DNA of 64,000 nucleotides from Azonexus sp. (GTDB lineage: Bacteria > Pseudomonadota > Gammaproteobacteria > Burkholderiales > Rhodocyclaceae), in assembly GCF_023150235.1 (NCBI RefSeq), contig NZ_JAKLLH010000012.1:1-64000 (forward strand), in the 5' to 3' direction. The number at the start of each line of letters is the position of its first letter. Within the stretch, counting starts at the first letter, position 1. The translations under genes were made by a program, and so were the position numbers. This document shows positions 27,275 to 36,260 of this stretch, in pieces. The notes under the pieces are model-generated. The model was not told the origin of the DNA, ran no database searches, and worked only from the letters and a program-made list of their open reading frames with translations.

Positions 27275-29904
27275 ATCGATTCTGCCAAGGCACGAGTAAC
27301 AATTTCCATGACATCGCGCGACAACCCGGCGTGCTCGCGGATGCGTTCCAGCGCGGCGCGGGCGTGGGCCTGGCGGGCGGCGTCGAACTTCTTCCAGCGG
27401 TCGAAACTGCGGGCCAGGCGTGAGGCGACCTGCGGGTTGCGCTCGTTGAGCGCGATCACCTGCTCGGCCATGAAGGCATAGCCGCTGCCGTCGGCGGCGT
27501 GGAAGCGGACCAGGTTGGCGCCGAAGGCGCGCAGCAGGGCGTAGACCTTGTTCGGGTTGGCGAGGTCGAAGGCCGGGTGCGTGGTCAGCGCCTGGACCGT
27601 GGCCAGCGTGTCGGCGCGGCGGCTGGTCGATTGCACTTGCAGCCATTTGTCGACCACCAGCGCCTCGTGCTGCCATTGCGCGTAGAAATCGGCCAGCGCC
27701 TGTACGCGTTGCGGGCAGGGATCGGCACCGTCGTTTTCCATTACGTTGGCCAGCGCCGCCAGCGCCGCGAACTGGTCGGTCATGTTGTCGGCAGCCGCGA
27801 ATTGGCTGGCGGCCAGACGGTAGCTGGCGGCGTCGGCGAGTTCGAGCAGGTAGCCGAGGCAGACGTTGCGCAGCGCGCGGCGGCCGGCCTGTTCGCTGTT
27901 CGGCGCGTAAGGCTCATTCACGGTCAACGCGGCGTAGAGGCCGGAAAACTCGCCTTCAAGCTGCTCGGCGAGGTGCCGGCGCAGTGCATTGCGCGCGGCG
28001 TGCAGGGCGTCGGGATCGACTTCCGCCAGCAGTTCGGCCAGAGTGCCCTCGCCGGGCAAGGTTAAGGCTTCGGCGACAAAGGCCGCACCGCGCTCGGCTT
28101 GGGTCTGCAGCAGACGGCGGCAGGCGGCGGTGAAGGTCTCCGGCCACTGCGGCTGACGCCCGGCGGCGATCTCGGCGGTGGCGTCGAGGATCAGCGTGGT
28201 GGCCAGCCGTTGTCCTGCCTCCCAGGCGTTGAACGGGTCGGCCTCGTGGGCGAGCAGCAGCGCCAGCTGTTCCGGGGTGTAAGCAAAGTCGAGATAGACC
28301 GGCGCCGAGAAATCGCGGAGCAGGGACGGCACCGGCTCGGCGGCGATGTCCTTGAAGACGAAGGACTGGCGGCTGGCCGTGAGCTGCAGGGTGCGCTCGC
28401 TGCCCGGCAGCTGTTCGCCGCTCTCGGCGAACAGCGCAACGCGGACCGGGATCAGGTAGGGCGCGTCATCGCTGGCCTTGGCGTTGCTCTGGCTCAGGGT
28501 CAGCGTGTAGGTCTGCGATTCCTGGTCGAAATGGCCGTCGACCGTGACTTTCGGTGTTCCCGGCTGCTGATACCAGCGCATGAACTGGCTGAAGTCGAAG
28601 CCCGAGGCAGCCGCCATCGCCGCGACGAAATCCTCGCAGGTCACCGCCTGCCCGTCGTGGCGGCGGAAGTATTCGTCCATCCCGGCGCGGAAAGCATCGC
28701 GGCCGATCAGGGTCTGGATCATGCGGATCACCTCGGCGCCTTTTTCATAGACGGTCGCGGTGTAGAAATTGTTGATCTCGATGTAGGACTCGGGGCGGAT
28801 CGGGTGCGCCATCGGGCCGGCGTCTTCCGGGAACTGCGCCGCGCGCAGGGTGCGCACCTCGCGGATGCGGGCGGTCTGGTGGTTGTGCCCGGTGTTGCCC
28901 ATATCGGCGCCGAATTCCTGGTCGCGGAAGACGGTCAGGCCTTCCTTCAGCGACAGCTGGAACCACTCGCGGCAGGTGACGCGGTTGCCGGTCCAGTTGT
29001 GGAAGTACTCGTGCGCGACGACCCGGTCGATGTTCTCGAAATCGACATCGGTGGCGACATCCGGGCGCGCCAGCACGTACTTGGTGTTGAAGATGTTGAG
29101 GCCCTTGTTCTCCATCGCGCCCATGTTGAAATCGCCGACGGCGACGATCATGTAATGGTCGAGGTCGCATTCGAGGCCGAAGCGTTCTTCATCCCAGCGC
29201 ATCGACTTTTGCAGCGCCGCCATCGCGTGCGGGCACTGGTCGAGCTTGCCCGGTTCGACGTAGATCGCCAGCTGCACCTCACGCCCGGAGGCGGTTTTGA
29301 AGCTGTCGCGCAGCACGTCGAGCTTGCCGGCAACCAGCGCGAACAGATAGGCCGGCTTCTTGAACGGGTCTTCCCACTTCGCCCAGTGTCTGCCGTCGGC
29401 TTCTTCGCCGCTAGCCACCGGGTTGCCGTTGGCGAGCAGTACCGGGAAAGTCGCCTGGTCGGCGTGCAGGGTCACTGTATAGACCGACATCACGTCCGGG
29501 CGGTCGAGGAACCAGGTGATGCGGCGGAAGCCCTGCGCCTCGCACTGGGTGAAATAGCCGTCGCGTGAGCGGTAAAGGCCGGAGAGGCGGGTGTTCTGAT
29601 CGGGCTGGATGCGGACCACGGTCTGCAGCGTGCACTGGTCGGGCAAGGCATCCACGGTCAACGTGCTGTCCGTGGCCAAAAATGGCACTTCCCGGCCGTC
29701 GACCGTGAGCGACAAGGTTTCCAGTTCCTCGCCGTCGAGCACCAGCGGCTGTGCCGGCTGCTCAAGGTTGCGGCGCAGCGCCAGGCGGCTGGTGACGGTG
29801 GTCCCGTCGGCGGCGATCACGAAGTCGAGATCGACCCGGTCGATCCACCAGGCGGGCGGGGTGTAGTCCTTGAGGTAAATGGTCGGGGCGGTGTCGGTTT
29901 TCAT
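27271..29904 (-). CDS. pepN: Aminopeptidase N (M1 family)
   Basis: An 877-aa zinc metallopeptidase. It has the exopeptidase motif FNMGAMENKGLN and zinc site VVAHEYFHNWTGNRV (HEXXH plus HNW), followed 18 residues later by KEGLTVFRDQEF with the Glu ligand. The length and the C-terminal superhelical domain match the E. coli PepN group. It trims N-terminal residues from peptides in the cytoplasm. Two GTCGACCGTG 10-mers lie in the gene, both encoding TVDG. It is the first gene of a two-gene unit with the J-domain protein. Confidence 0.95.
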   Translation of the reverse strand: MKTDTAPTIYLKDYTPPAWWIDRVDLDFVIAADGTTVTSRLALRRNLEQPAQPLVLDGEELETLSLTVDGREVPFLATDSTLTVDALPDQCTLQTVVRIQPDQNTRLSGLYRSRDGYFTQCEAQGFRRITWFLDRPDVMSVYTVTLHADQATFPVLLANGNPVASGEEADGRHWAKWEDPFKKPAYLFALVAGKLDVLRDSFKTASGREVQLAIYVEPGKLDQCPHAMAALQKSMRWDEERFGLECDLDHYMIVAVGDFNMGAMENKGLNIFNTKYVLARPDVATDVDFENIDRVVAHEYFHNWTGNRVTCREWFQLSLKEGLTVFRDQEFGADMGNTGHNHQTARIREVRTLRAAQFPEDAGPMAHPIRPESYIEINNFYTATVYEKGAEVIRMIQTLIGRDAFRAGMDEYFRRHDGQAVTCEDFVAAMAAASGFDFSQFMRWYQQPGTPKVTVDGHFDQESQTYTLTLSQSNAKASDDAPYLIPVRVALFAESGEQLPGSERTLQLTASRQSFVFKDIAAEPVPSLLRDFSAPVYLDFAYTPEQLALLLAHEADPFNAWEAGQRLATTLILDATAEIAAGRQPQWPETFTAACRRLLQTQAERGAAFVAEALTLPGEGTLAELLAEVDPDALHAARNALRRHLAEQLEGEFSGLYAALTVNEPYAPNSEQAGRRALRNVCLGYLLELADAASYRLAASQFAAADNMTDQFAALAALANVMENDGADPCPQRVQALADFYAQWQHEALVVDKWLQVQSTSRRADTLATVQALTTHPAFDLANPNKVYALLRAFGANLVRFHAADGSGYAFMAEQVIALNERNPQVASRLARSFDRWKKFDAARQAHARAALERIREHAGLSRDVMEIVTRALAESI

Positions 29905-29924
29905 CGTAAGACTAACTCCGGTTT

Positions 29925-30052
29925 GAAACCCCGCCCTTCAGGGCGGTGGGAGCCGACCCCGGCCTGAAGGCCGGGGTTTCAGGCGAGCGTTTTGGGAGGG
30001 GATGCAAACCCCCTCCAAAACATGTTTGACCGACAGGCATGAATGCCTGTCG
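29925..30052. repeat. Cluster of three perfect stem-loops between pepN and gltX
   Basis: In order: CCGCCC-TTCA-GGGCGG (29931-29946), ACCCCGGCC-TGAA-GGCCGGGGT (29956-29977), and CGACAGGCAT-GA-ATGCCTGTCG (30031-30052). A further imperfect stem (TTTTGGGAGGGG with CCCCCTCCAAAA) sits between the last two. They lie in the upstream region of pepN and downstream of gltX, so they may terminate gltX or be REP-like. The first two resemble palindromes seen at IS200/IS605 ends, but no transposase is here. Confidence 0.6.
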
Positions 30053-30126
30053 CTAATTTCTTGCTGGTGAAAGCAGCAGATTGGTGATTGGCAAGGTGTT
30101 CTGAGTCACAAACGCCCCCCACGCCG

Positions 30127-31521
30127 CTACAGGCATTTCCTGATCGCGGCCCTTACCCGCTCAAGGCCCATCAAGTGCACCACGGCGTCCACCGACGGTG
30201 TTTGTGCCTGACCGGTCAGCATCACGCGCAGCGGCATCGCCAGTTTCGGCATTTTCAGGCCGTGCTTGCCGACGGTTTCCTTGATCAGCGCGGCGATTGC
30301 CGGAATTTCCCAGGCAATCCCGGTCAGCGCATCGGCGAAGTCGGCCAGCGCCGGGCGGGCTTCGTCGCCGAGATGCTGGGCCAGCAGTTCCGGCCGAGCC
30401 TCAACGCTGCAATAAAACACTTCGACCGCATCGGCGAGGAGCTTGAGGGTGTTGCAACGGTCGACGTAGAGCGCGCAGGCGGTTTCCAGGCTCGGCCCCC
30501 GGGTGCTGTCGATACCGCGTGCGGCAAGGCGAGGGGCGACCTTGGCGGCGAGTTCGGCGGCCGGCAACTGCTTCATGTAGTGCTGGTTCAACCAGAGCAG
30601 TTTTTCGGTATTGAACTGCGCGGCCGAGGCAGTGATGTGATCGAGGTCGAACCATTCGACGAACTGTTGGCGCGAGAAGACCTCGTCGTCGCCGTGCGAC
30701 CAGCCGAGGCGAGCCAGGTAATTGATCACCGCTTCCTTGAGGAAACCATCCTCGTCGTACTGCATCACCGAGACCGCACCATGGCGCTTCGACAGCTTGG
30801 CGCCGTCGTCGCCGAGAATCATCGACAGGTGGGCGTAGGTCGGCACCTCAGCACCGAGGGCCTTGAGAATGTTGATCTGGCGCGGCGTGTTGTTGACGTG
30901 GTCGTCGCCACGGATGACGTGGGTGATGCCCATGTCCCAGTCGTCGACGCAGACACAGAAGTTGTAGGTCGGGGTGCCGTCGGCACGGGCGATGATCAAG
31001 TCGTCGAGTTCGTCGTTGCTGATCTCGATCCGCCCCTTGACCGCATCGTCCCAGGCCACGGCGCCGCCCTTCGGATTCCGGAAGCGGACCACCGGCTGGC
31101 TGTCGGCCGGCGGCGTCGGCAGGGTTTTGCCTTCCTCGGGGCGCCAGCGGCCATCGTAGCGCGGCTTGATCTTCTGTGCTTCCTGCTCGGCGCGCAGTGC
31201 ATCGAGCTCTTCCTTGCTGGTGTGGCAGTAATAAGCGTCACCCTTGACCAGCAATTCCTGGATCGCCGCCTTGTAGCGCTCCATGCGCTGCATCTGGTAA
31301 TAGGGGCCGTCGTCGTGCGTCAGTTCCAACCAGGCCATGCCGTCGAGAATTGCCTGGACCGCTTCCGGCGTCGAGCGGGCGACGTCGGTATCCTCAATGC
31401 GCAGCGCGAAGGTACCGCCGTGACGGCGGGCATAGGCCCAGGAAAACAGCGCGGTACGGGCGCCGCCAATATGCAGGTAGCCGGTGGGGCTGGGGGCGAA
31501 TCGGGTGCGAACAGGCTTCAT
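30127..31521 (-). CDS. gltX: Glutamyl-tRNA synthetase
   Basis: A 464-aa class I synthetase. It has [17 protein letters not shown] (HIGH-type HIGG motif) near residue 10 and [10 protein letters not shown] (KMSKS-type) near 240. It charges tRNA-Glu. The ATG at 31521 ([10 protein letters not shown]) is chosen over the upstream in-frame ATG at 31554. It lies 200 nt from tRNA-Val on the opposite strand. Confidence 0.96.
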   Translation of the reverse strand: MKPVRTRFAPSPTGYLHIGGARTALFSWAYARRHGGTFALRIEDTDVARSTPEAVQAILDGMAWLELTHDDGPYYQMQRMERYKAAIQELLVKGDAYYCHTSKEELDALRAEQEAQKIKPRYDGRWRPEEGKTLPTPPADSQPVVRFRNPKGGAVAWDDAVKGRIEISNDELDDLIIARADGTPTYNFCVCVDDWDMGITHVIRGDDHVNNTPRQINILKALGAEVPTYAHLSMILGDDGAKLSKRHGAVSVMQYDEDGFLKEAVINYLARLGWSHGDDEVFSRQQFVEWFDLDHITASAAQFNTEKLLWLNQHYMKQLPAAELAAKVAPRLAARGIDSTRGPSLETACALYVDRCNTLKLLADAVEVFYCSVEARPELLAQHLGDEARPALADFADALTGIAWEIPAIAALIKETVGKHGLKMPKLAMPLRVMLTGQAQTPSVDAVVHLMGLERVRAAIRKCL

Positions 31522-31722
31522 GAGTTGCGTCTGGAAATAACGGAAAGCAGCCATTTTAGCCGACTGCGTTTGACTCGCGGCAGTCGATATGCTCTAATGT
31601 CGCCTTTCCGCTAGGCTATCGGCGTGACGATAGTGTGCTGTATTTCACACAGCGCAAGAAATCCGGTGAATATCAACATCGGATGCAGTTATAAAAATTG
31701 CAGGCTGCTGCCTTGCAAGGAT

Positions 31723-31797
31723 GGGCGATTAACTCAGCGGTAGAGTGCCACCTTCACACGGTGGAAGTCACTGGTTCGATCCCAGTATCGCCCACCA
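31723..31797 (+). tRNA. tRNA-Val (anticodon CAC)
   Basis: A complete 75-nt cloverleaf. Acceptor GGGCGAT pairs with ATCGCCC. The anticodon arm is CCACC-TTCACAC-GGTGG, giving CAC for GUG codons. The T-arm is CTGG-TTCGATC-CCAG, and CCA is encoded at 31795-31797. It marks the left boundary of the defence island. Confidence 0.95.
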
Positions 31798-32100
31798 CAC
31801 CAAACTCAATCAGCCTCCAGACCAGAGCACAAACCGTCCGATACACGGTGAGCTTGCCACCGGAGAAAGCAATCCGCCTTTCGCATCATGATGGCGTTTT
31901 CGCAAACACCATCGGCAAGGTAGCAACCGAGGCACCGAGCTTGCGTTGGTCGACGCGGCTCCCGATCTCGACACCATTGATCGTACGATCCTTGGCCTCC
32001 TGTCGAATCGAAGTCCGATACCCGCAACCATGGCAGCGCACAAGCCGGAACTTTCCAGAAATACGCCCATGCTGCGGCTGGCCCCCATGCGAAAACCATG
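31798..32100. other. Junk-like stretch downstream of tRNA-Val
   Basis: About 300 bp with no intact gene. On the minus strand one frame reads KFRLVRCHGCGYRTSIRQEAK, a possible zinc-ribbon fragment (cited within 20 residues plus one; core CHGCGYRTSIRQ), which may be a gene remnant. No integrase and no repeat of the tRNA 3' end are visible. Confidence 0.35.
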
Positions 32101-32462
32101 GGCAAACAATCTGTTGCCCTTGACGCTAAAATAATGGATTGCACGCAATACAGCGGCTCTGCATACCTTCATCCGGACCTCGGTCACCGCTCATTGAGCA
32201 GGAATGACCCCATAAGCCGACAAGCAGGAACAACCATGACCAGCACCCCACAACCCGCCGAACCGCAACGCCGCATCCGGCAAATCGCCAACGAGGTCCG
32301 GAGCGCGGTCGATGGCTGGTAGTTCAAGCAATACGTGCTCGGCGCGCTGTTCCACCGCTTCATCAGCGAAAATTTCGCTACCCACATGCAGACGGTGACG
32401 ACAGCGTCGATTACACCGCACTGCCCGACAGCGTCATCACCCCAGCCAGAAGGAGAGGCAGC
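32101..32462 (+). pseudogene. Degenerate second copy of the hsdM leader and 5' end
   Basis: This is a diverged copy of 36121-36470: the same leader (ATCTGTTGCC..., CATCCGGAC, CTCATTGAG), the same ATG (32236), and the same first codons ([20 protein letters not shown]). A TAG at 32320-32322 replaces the Asp codon after DGW, and a frameshift follows. After ACAGCGTCATCACCCC the copy jumps to the very end of hsdM (GAGAGGCAGC), so about 1.3 kb has been deleted. Not functional. Confidence 0.85.
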
Positions 32463-32665
32463 ATGATTCTGGAAAACAAGCTCAATATCACCGATCAAAT
32501 CGAGCTGGCAAAAGCCGAGGAAAAAATCAGCAAGCAAAAGGCCAGGCAGCTATTCGATTCAGGTGACATCCACCGAGTCGAAGTTGGCAAATTCGCCGGA
32601 CTCTCCTTTATCCACGCCTATTTATTTGGAGAGCTTTACCCCTTCGCGGGAAAAATCCGCGATGT
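32463..32665 (+). pseudogene. Truncated copy of the fic gene
   Basis: The first 67 codons match the intact fic at 37829 almost exactly ([20 protein letters not shown]...), up to GKIRDV. Identity then stops and the sequence joins half an hsdS in another frame. The catalytic HPFREGNGR motif is absent, so no adenylyltransferase can be made. Confidence 0.88.
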
Positions 32666-33277
32666 GAGTTTCGGGAGGCGGGGGAGTGGGCACCAACAAC
32701 TGTGGGGCAGATTGCGAACTTTAGGTCGGGTGGCACCCCCTCGAAAGAAAACACCGCGTTTTGGAATGGTTCAATCCCATGGGCGTCCGCAAAAGACATG
32801 AAGCAATTGTTTTTGGATGACACCGAAGACCACATCACGACAGCAGCCGTTGGTGATGGGGCAAAGCAAGTGCCAGCGGGCACTATTTTGATACTGACTC
32901 GTGGGATGACTTTGCTTAAAGATGTGCCTATCTGTGCGCTAAATCGCCCGATGAGTTTCAACCAAGATGTAAAAGCACTTCAGCCAAAAAGGAATTTTGA
33001 CGGCCGTTTTCTGGCGTACCTGCTGCTAGGATGCAAGCAACGATTGCTGGGCTTGGTTGACATTGCCGGTCACGGTACGGGGCGACTCGATACGGATAAG
33101 TTGAAGGCGTTCGATGTGATGCTTCCGCAGCCGGCTGAGCAGCAACGCATTGCCGATTGCCTGTCATCCCTCGACAACCTAATCACCGCCCAAAGCCAGA
33201 AGATCGCCGCCCTCAAGGCCCACAAGAAGGGCCTGATGCAGCTGTTGTTCCCAGTACTGGACGAGGTGGCCGCATGA
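32666..33277 (+). pseudogene. 3' half of a different hsdS (second target-recognition domain)
   Basis: The frame opens at the junction with the fic remnant and reads [19 protein letters not shown], the linker that normally separates the two recognition domains in HsdS. It continues with [20 protein letters not shown] and ends QQRIADCLSSLDNLITAQS and KAHKKGLMQLLFP. A GTG at 32702 could start a 191-aa half-subunit. It belongs to another type I family than the intact hsdS at 38643. Its stop overlaps the RhuM start (ATGA), so the original operon order is preserved. Confidence 0.8.
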
Positions 33278-34275
33278 CCCAAGTCATCCTCTACACGAGC
33301 GAAGACGGCAAGAGTCAAATCCAGTTGCGCGCCGATGGGCAAACGGTTTGGCTTACCCAGATGGAAATGGCAGAGCTGTTCAGCGCCACCAAGCAGAACA
33401 TTTCGCTGCACTTAAAGAACATTTTTGCCGACGGGGAGTTGAGCGAGGAATCAGTTGTCAAGGATTCCTTGACAACTGCCGCCGATGGCAAGAACTACCG
33501 GGTGGCGCACTACAACCTCGACGCCATCCTGGCCGTCGGCTATCGCGTGCGCTCACCGCGCGGAGTCGAGTTCCGCCGCTGGGCAAGCACGGTGCTGAAG
33601 GAGTACCTGCTCAAGGGCTTCGCGATGGACGACGAGCGGCTGAAAAATCCGGATGGCCGCCCGGATTACTTCGACGAGATGCTGGCGCGCATCCGTGATA
33701 TTCGTGCTTCGGAAAAGCGCTTTTATCAGAAGGTGCGCGACCTCTTCGCCCTCTCCAGCGATTACGACAAGACCGACACGGCCACCCAGCAGTTCTTCGC
33801 CACTGTGCAGAACATGCTGCTCTACGCAGTAACGCAACAGACCGCCGCCGAACTCATTCTGGCGCGGGCCAACGCCGCCGACCCGCATTTCGGCCTGCTC
33901 ACCTGGAAGGGCGCGCAGGTGCGCAAGCAGGATATCGTCGTCGCCAAGAATTACCTGTCCGAAGACGAAATCGACACCCTCAACCGGTTGGTGACGATCT
34001 TTCTGGAAACCGCCGAGTTGCGCGCCAAGCGCCAGACGCTCACCCCCATGGCCTTCTGGCAGGAGAACGTGGGCCAGATCATTACTGCCAACGGCTTCCC
34101 CTCATTGAGTGGCACAGGTTCGGTCAGCCATGCCCGCATGGAGCAGAAGGTGGGCACGCTGTTTCTGGATTACGACCAACGCCGCAAGTCCCTGGAGGCG
34201 CAGGCAGCCGATGCGCAGGACGAGGCAGAGCTGAAGGCACTGGAAAACTCCCTGAAAAGGCGACCCAAGCCATGA
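33274..34275 (+). CDS. RhuM-family protein
   Basis: A 333-aa protein of the RhuM (virulence-associated) family: ILYTSEDGKSQIQLRADGQTVWLTQMEMAELF (cited as QIQLRADGQTVWLTQMEMAE), ATKQNISLHLKNIFADGEL, VGYRVRSPRGVEFRRWASTV. The N-terminal half looks like a winged-helix/KilA-N-type fold. The family is frequently found in type I restriction loci but its activity is not known to me. It overlaps hsdS' upstream and the DUF1016 gene downstream by ATGA, so it remains part of the old operon. Confidence 0.85.
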   Translation: MTQVILYTSEDGKSQIQLRADGQTVWLTQMEMAELFSATKQNISLHLKNIFADGELSEESVVKDSLTTAADGKNYRVAHYNLDAILAVGYRVRSPRGVEFRRWASTVLKEYLLKGFAMDDERLKNPDGRPDYFDEMLARIRDIRASEKRFYQKVRDLFALSSDYDKTDTATQQFFATVQNMLLYAVTQQTAAELILARANAADPHFGLLTWKGAQVRKQDIVVAKNYLSEDEIDTLNRLVTIFLETAELRAKRQTLTPMAFWQENVGQIITANGFPSLSGTGSVSHARMEQKVGTLFLDYDQRRKSLEAQAADAQDEAELKALENSLKRRPKP

Positions 34276-35273
34276 GTGAATTGAGCACTTTCCACACGGA
34301 CATCAAGAACATCCTCGAACAGGCGCGTGGTAAGGCACGTTCGGCGGTGAATGCCGCCATGGTGGAGGCCTACTGGCAGATCGGCCGGCGCATTGTGGAG
34401 GAAGAGCAACATGGGCAGCACAAGGCGGAGTATGGCGCTCGCTTGCTGGAGAAGCTTTCAAGGGTGTTGGCAGCGGATTTTGGCAAAGGCTTTTCGTATG
34501 CCAACCTACGCAACTTCCGCCAGTTTTACCTGACCTATCCCGATCAGGAAATTTGCTACACGGTGTGTAGCAAATTGAGCTGGAGCCACAACCGGTTGAT
34601 CATGCGCGTGGATGATCCCAAGGCCAGAGCCTATTACCTGGCCGAAGGGGCTGCGCAGCAATGGAGCGTCCGGCAGCTGGAGCGCAACATACAGACGCAC
34701 AGCTTTCTGCGCCTGCTTTCCTCACAGGACGAAACCTCAGCGGGAAGCGCGAGTCACGGCAATACACTGGGTGATTTCATCAAGGACCCGTATGTACTGG
34801 AGTTCCTACAGCTACCGGAAGCTGGTCAGATCAAGGAAAGCCGCCTGGAGCAGGCGATCATCGATGAGTTGCAGAAGTTCCTGCTGGAACTAGGCAAGGG
34901 CTTCTCGTTCGTTGCCCGGCAAATGCGCATCAGCACCGAGACCAGTCATTTTTACATTGACCTGGTTTTCTACAATTACCTGCTCAAGTGCTTTGTCATC
35001 ATCGATCTGAAGACTGGCAAGCTCAGCCATCAGGACATCGGCCAGATGGACATGTATGTGCGCATGTTCGACGACCTCAAGCGCGGAGATGACGACAACC
35101 CCACCATCGGCATCATCCTGTGCGACAGCAAGGATGAAACCGTCGTCAAATACTCGATTCTCCAGGGGAGCCAGCAGCTTTTCGCTTCCAAATATCAGCG
35201 TGTGTTGCCGACCGAAGCAGAATTGATTGCTGAGATCGAACGGGAAAAACGTTTGATCGAGGGAAGCGATTGA
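34272..35273 (+). CDS. DUF1016/YhcG-family PDDEXK nuclease-like protein
   Basis: A 333-aa protein. The N-terminal DUF1016_N part has AMVEAYWQIGRRIVEEEQHG and FSYANLRNFRQFYLTYP. The C-terminal part has FIKDPYVLEFLQLPE, FSFVARQMRISTETSHFYIDLVFYN and FVIIDLKTGKLSHQDIGQM. The D-x(n)-D-L-K pattern in IDLVFYN...IDLKTG suggests a PD-(D/E)XK nuclease core. The family is common in defence islands and next to type I restriction genes. Start is ATG at 34272. Confidence 0.85.
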   Translation: MSELSTFHTDIKNILEQARGKARSAVNAAMVEAYWQIGRRIVEEEQHGQHKAEYGARLLEKLSRVLAADFGKGFSYANLRNFRQFYLTYPDQEICYTVCSKLSWSHNRLIMRVDDPKARAYYLAEGAAQQWSVRQLERNIQTHSFLRLLSSQDETSAGSASHGNTLGDFIKDPYVLEFLQLPEAGQIKESRLEQAIIDELQKFLLELGKGFSFVARQMRISTETSHFYIDLVFYNYLLKCFVIIDLKTGKLSHQDIGQMDMYVRMFDDLKRGDDDNPTIGIILCDSKDETVVKYSILQGSQQLFASKYQRVLPTEAELIAEIEREKRLIEGSD

Positions 35274-35309
35274 ACTCCGTGCCACACAACGACAAACCAT
35301 GAGCTCATC

Positions 35310-35618
35310 ATGACCGATCTCGAAAAACAAAAACTGGGCAAGACCCTTTGGAACATTGCCGACCAACTGCGCGGCGCAATGAACGCGGACGACTTCCGCG
35401 ACTACATGCTGGCCTTTCTGTTCCTAGGCATGGAAGAAATCGAGAAGAACGATTTCAACCTGAATATCTCACGGTATGTCAGCACGGCAGAGGCGGAAAA
35501 AGATATCGATCTGGCGGCTGTCCATGCCGAACTGACATCACTGGAACAGAAAAGAAAGACAGCTCTCGATAAGCACAATGCCTTTCTCAAGGAACTTGGC
35601 TTGCCACTCCTGCTGTAA
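35310..35618 (+). pseudogene. Mini-HsdM: N- and C-terminal ends of a methylase joined in frame
   Basis: A 102-aa frame. Residues 1-40 (LGKTLWNIADQLRGAMNADD, FRDYMLAFLFL) are the start of an HsdM. Residues 41-102 (EEIEKNDFNLNISRYVSTAE, KHNAFLKELGLPLLL) are its end. About 400 codons including the SAM site and NPPF/Y motif are missing, yet the frame is kept. It has a good start context and no internal stop, so it may be expressed. It is from a different HsdM family than the intact gene at 36261 and probably matches the hsdS' fragment at 32666. Confidence 0.8.
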
Positions 35619-35725
35619 AAAAATACAAGACCCACGAACGAAAAACTCGGAACAAGATTCTCGATGCCCGATATTCGGCACTGAGTAGCCGCAGCCCATA
35701 GCAGTACCGAATATCGATTTGCCCC

Positions 35726-36097
35726 TCAATCCCCAAACCGCCCCGCCCGCTTCTCCCGCGCCGCCGTCATGGCTTCGCGTAGGTCGGCGGAGAGTAGTTG
35801 GCCGGCGTTCCAGGTGGCGACGTAGTTGAGGCTGTCGGCGAGGCTGTGGTCGCGGCTGTAGTTGAGCATTTCCTTGCTGCCACGGATGGCGCGCGGGGAT
35901 TTAGCGGCGATCTGGGCGGCGATGGCGCGGACGTGGGTGAGCAGCGCGTCGGCGTCGGGCAGGCTGGCTCGCAGGTCGAGGATCAGCCGGCGCAGGGCTT
36001 CGCGGCTACACGCCTCATCGAGATCGGCGATGCACAGCACACCGCCAAGCATGACCAGATCGGCCCAGGCACAGAAGTAGCAGCAGTACCGGGCAGT
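35726..36097 (-). pseudogene. Internally deleted copy of the dienoyl-CoA isomerase gene
   Basis: The 108-codon frame (35726-36052) is about 95 percent identical, by eye, to the 3' part of the intact gene at 43844. LILDLRASLPDADALL joins two segments that are 90 codons apart in the intact gene (deletion of roughly 270 bp equivalent to 44092-44362). Similarity continues to about 36097 and then stops at the palindrome. The catalytic region is lost. Confidence 0.88.
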
Positions 36098-36107
36098 TTT
36101 TGCGCTT

Positions 36108-36127
36108 TTTCACGGTCGACCGTGAAA
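36108..36127. repeat. 20-bp palindrome, CACGGTCGACCGTG core, at the left edge of the hsd operon
   Basis: Core at 36111-36124 with TTT/AAA arms. It lies exactly where similarity to the isomerase gene ends and the hsdM leader begins. Confidence 0.85.
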
Positions 36128-36260
36128 GGCAGGCAATCTGTTGCCTTTAAAATGACGAATTGCACGCAGCGCAGCTGCCCTGTGCACCACCATCCGGACT
36201 TCTGTCACCACTCATTGAGATGGAATGACCTTATAAGCCGACAAAAAAACAGGAACAACC

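Noticed and set aside
29931-29977. CRISPR-like repeats
   Set aside because: The stem-loops differ from one another and there are no regular spacers; no CRISPR array is visible in the window.
31798-32235. Possible integrase or att site next to tRNA-Val
   Set aside because: No integrase gene and no repeat of the tRNA 3' end found downstream; the tRNA is only a boundary marker here.
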